Below are positions 5,863 through 5,872 of a DNA stretch of 5,872 bases, one piece after another. The stretch comes from an uncultured Bacilli bacterium (GTDB lineage Bacteria > Bacillota_I > Bacilli_A > RF39 > UBA660). The notes under the pieces are model-generated. The model worked only from the letters and a program-made list of their open reading frames with translations, did not search any database and was not told the DNA's origin. Location: assembly GCA_944331945.1 (NCBI GenBank), contig CALVJC010000092.1, positions 1 through 5,872 on the forward strand. The letters are read 5' to 3'. The stretch's first letter is position 1, and each line of letters opens with the position of its first letter. The position numbers and the translations under genes were made by a program.

Positions 5863-5872
5863 GAATCTGTCA

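Noticed and set aside
5807..5872. Start of a new gene at ATG 5807
   Set aside because: No ribosome binding site precedes it, promoter boxes lie inside it, and 22 open codons at a window edge are not evidence of a gene.

Overview
The window reads as chromosomal DNA of a low-GC, spore-forming member of the Bacillota, probably of the Bacilli or an Erysipelotrichia/RF39-like gut lineage. This rests on the AT-rich codon use, the strong AGGAGG-type ribosome binding sites, an alpha/beta-type small acid-soluble spore protein (SASP), and a rhodanese-less ThiI beside its own cysteine desulfurase. The genetic code looks standard. The lineage assignment is an inference; no marker here fixes genus or species.

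From right to left on the minus strand: a NifS/IscS-family cysteine desulfurase (4210-5316, NifZ-like) is followed with no gap by thiI (3022-4209). Together they form a sulfur-transfer pair for 4-thiouridine in tRNA and possibly for thiamine thiazole. Next come a SASP gene (2735-2947) with a likely forespore sigma-G promoter and a clear intrinsic terminator. Directly behind that terminator lies a good extended -10 promoter and a very long open frame (2635 to the left edge, 878 codons and still open). Its N-terminal 529 residues contain seven tandem repeats of 70-77 residues that resemble the helicase-associated (HA) domain, but no helicase motor is visible. The downstream part is charged and carries a possible twofold helix-turn-helix-like module.

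On the plus strand a small XRE-family regulator (5469-5753) is transcribed away from the desulfurase, out of a shared 152-base divergent promoter region, and ends in its own terminator. The last 86 bases hold no convincing gene, only promoter-like boxes pointing out of the window.

Functionally, the right half is housekeeping (sulfur trafficking to tRNA) next to a possible local regulator, and the SASP gene is a sporulation insert. The left half is the unusual part: a repeat protein of unknown function whose repeats fall into sequence subtypes in a mosaic order, which suggests expansion by recombination. No RNA genes, CRISPR arrays, insertion sequences, attachment sites or origins were recognised, and no gene-free stretch exceeds 300 bases.
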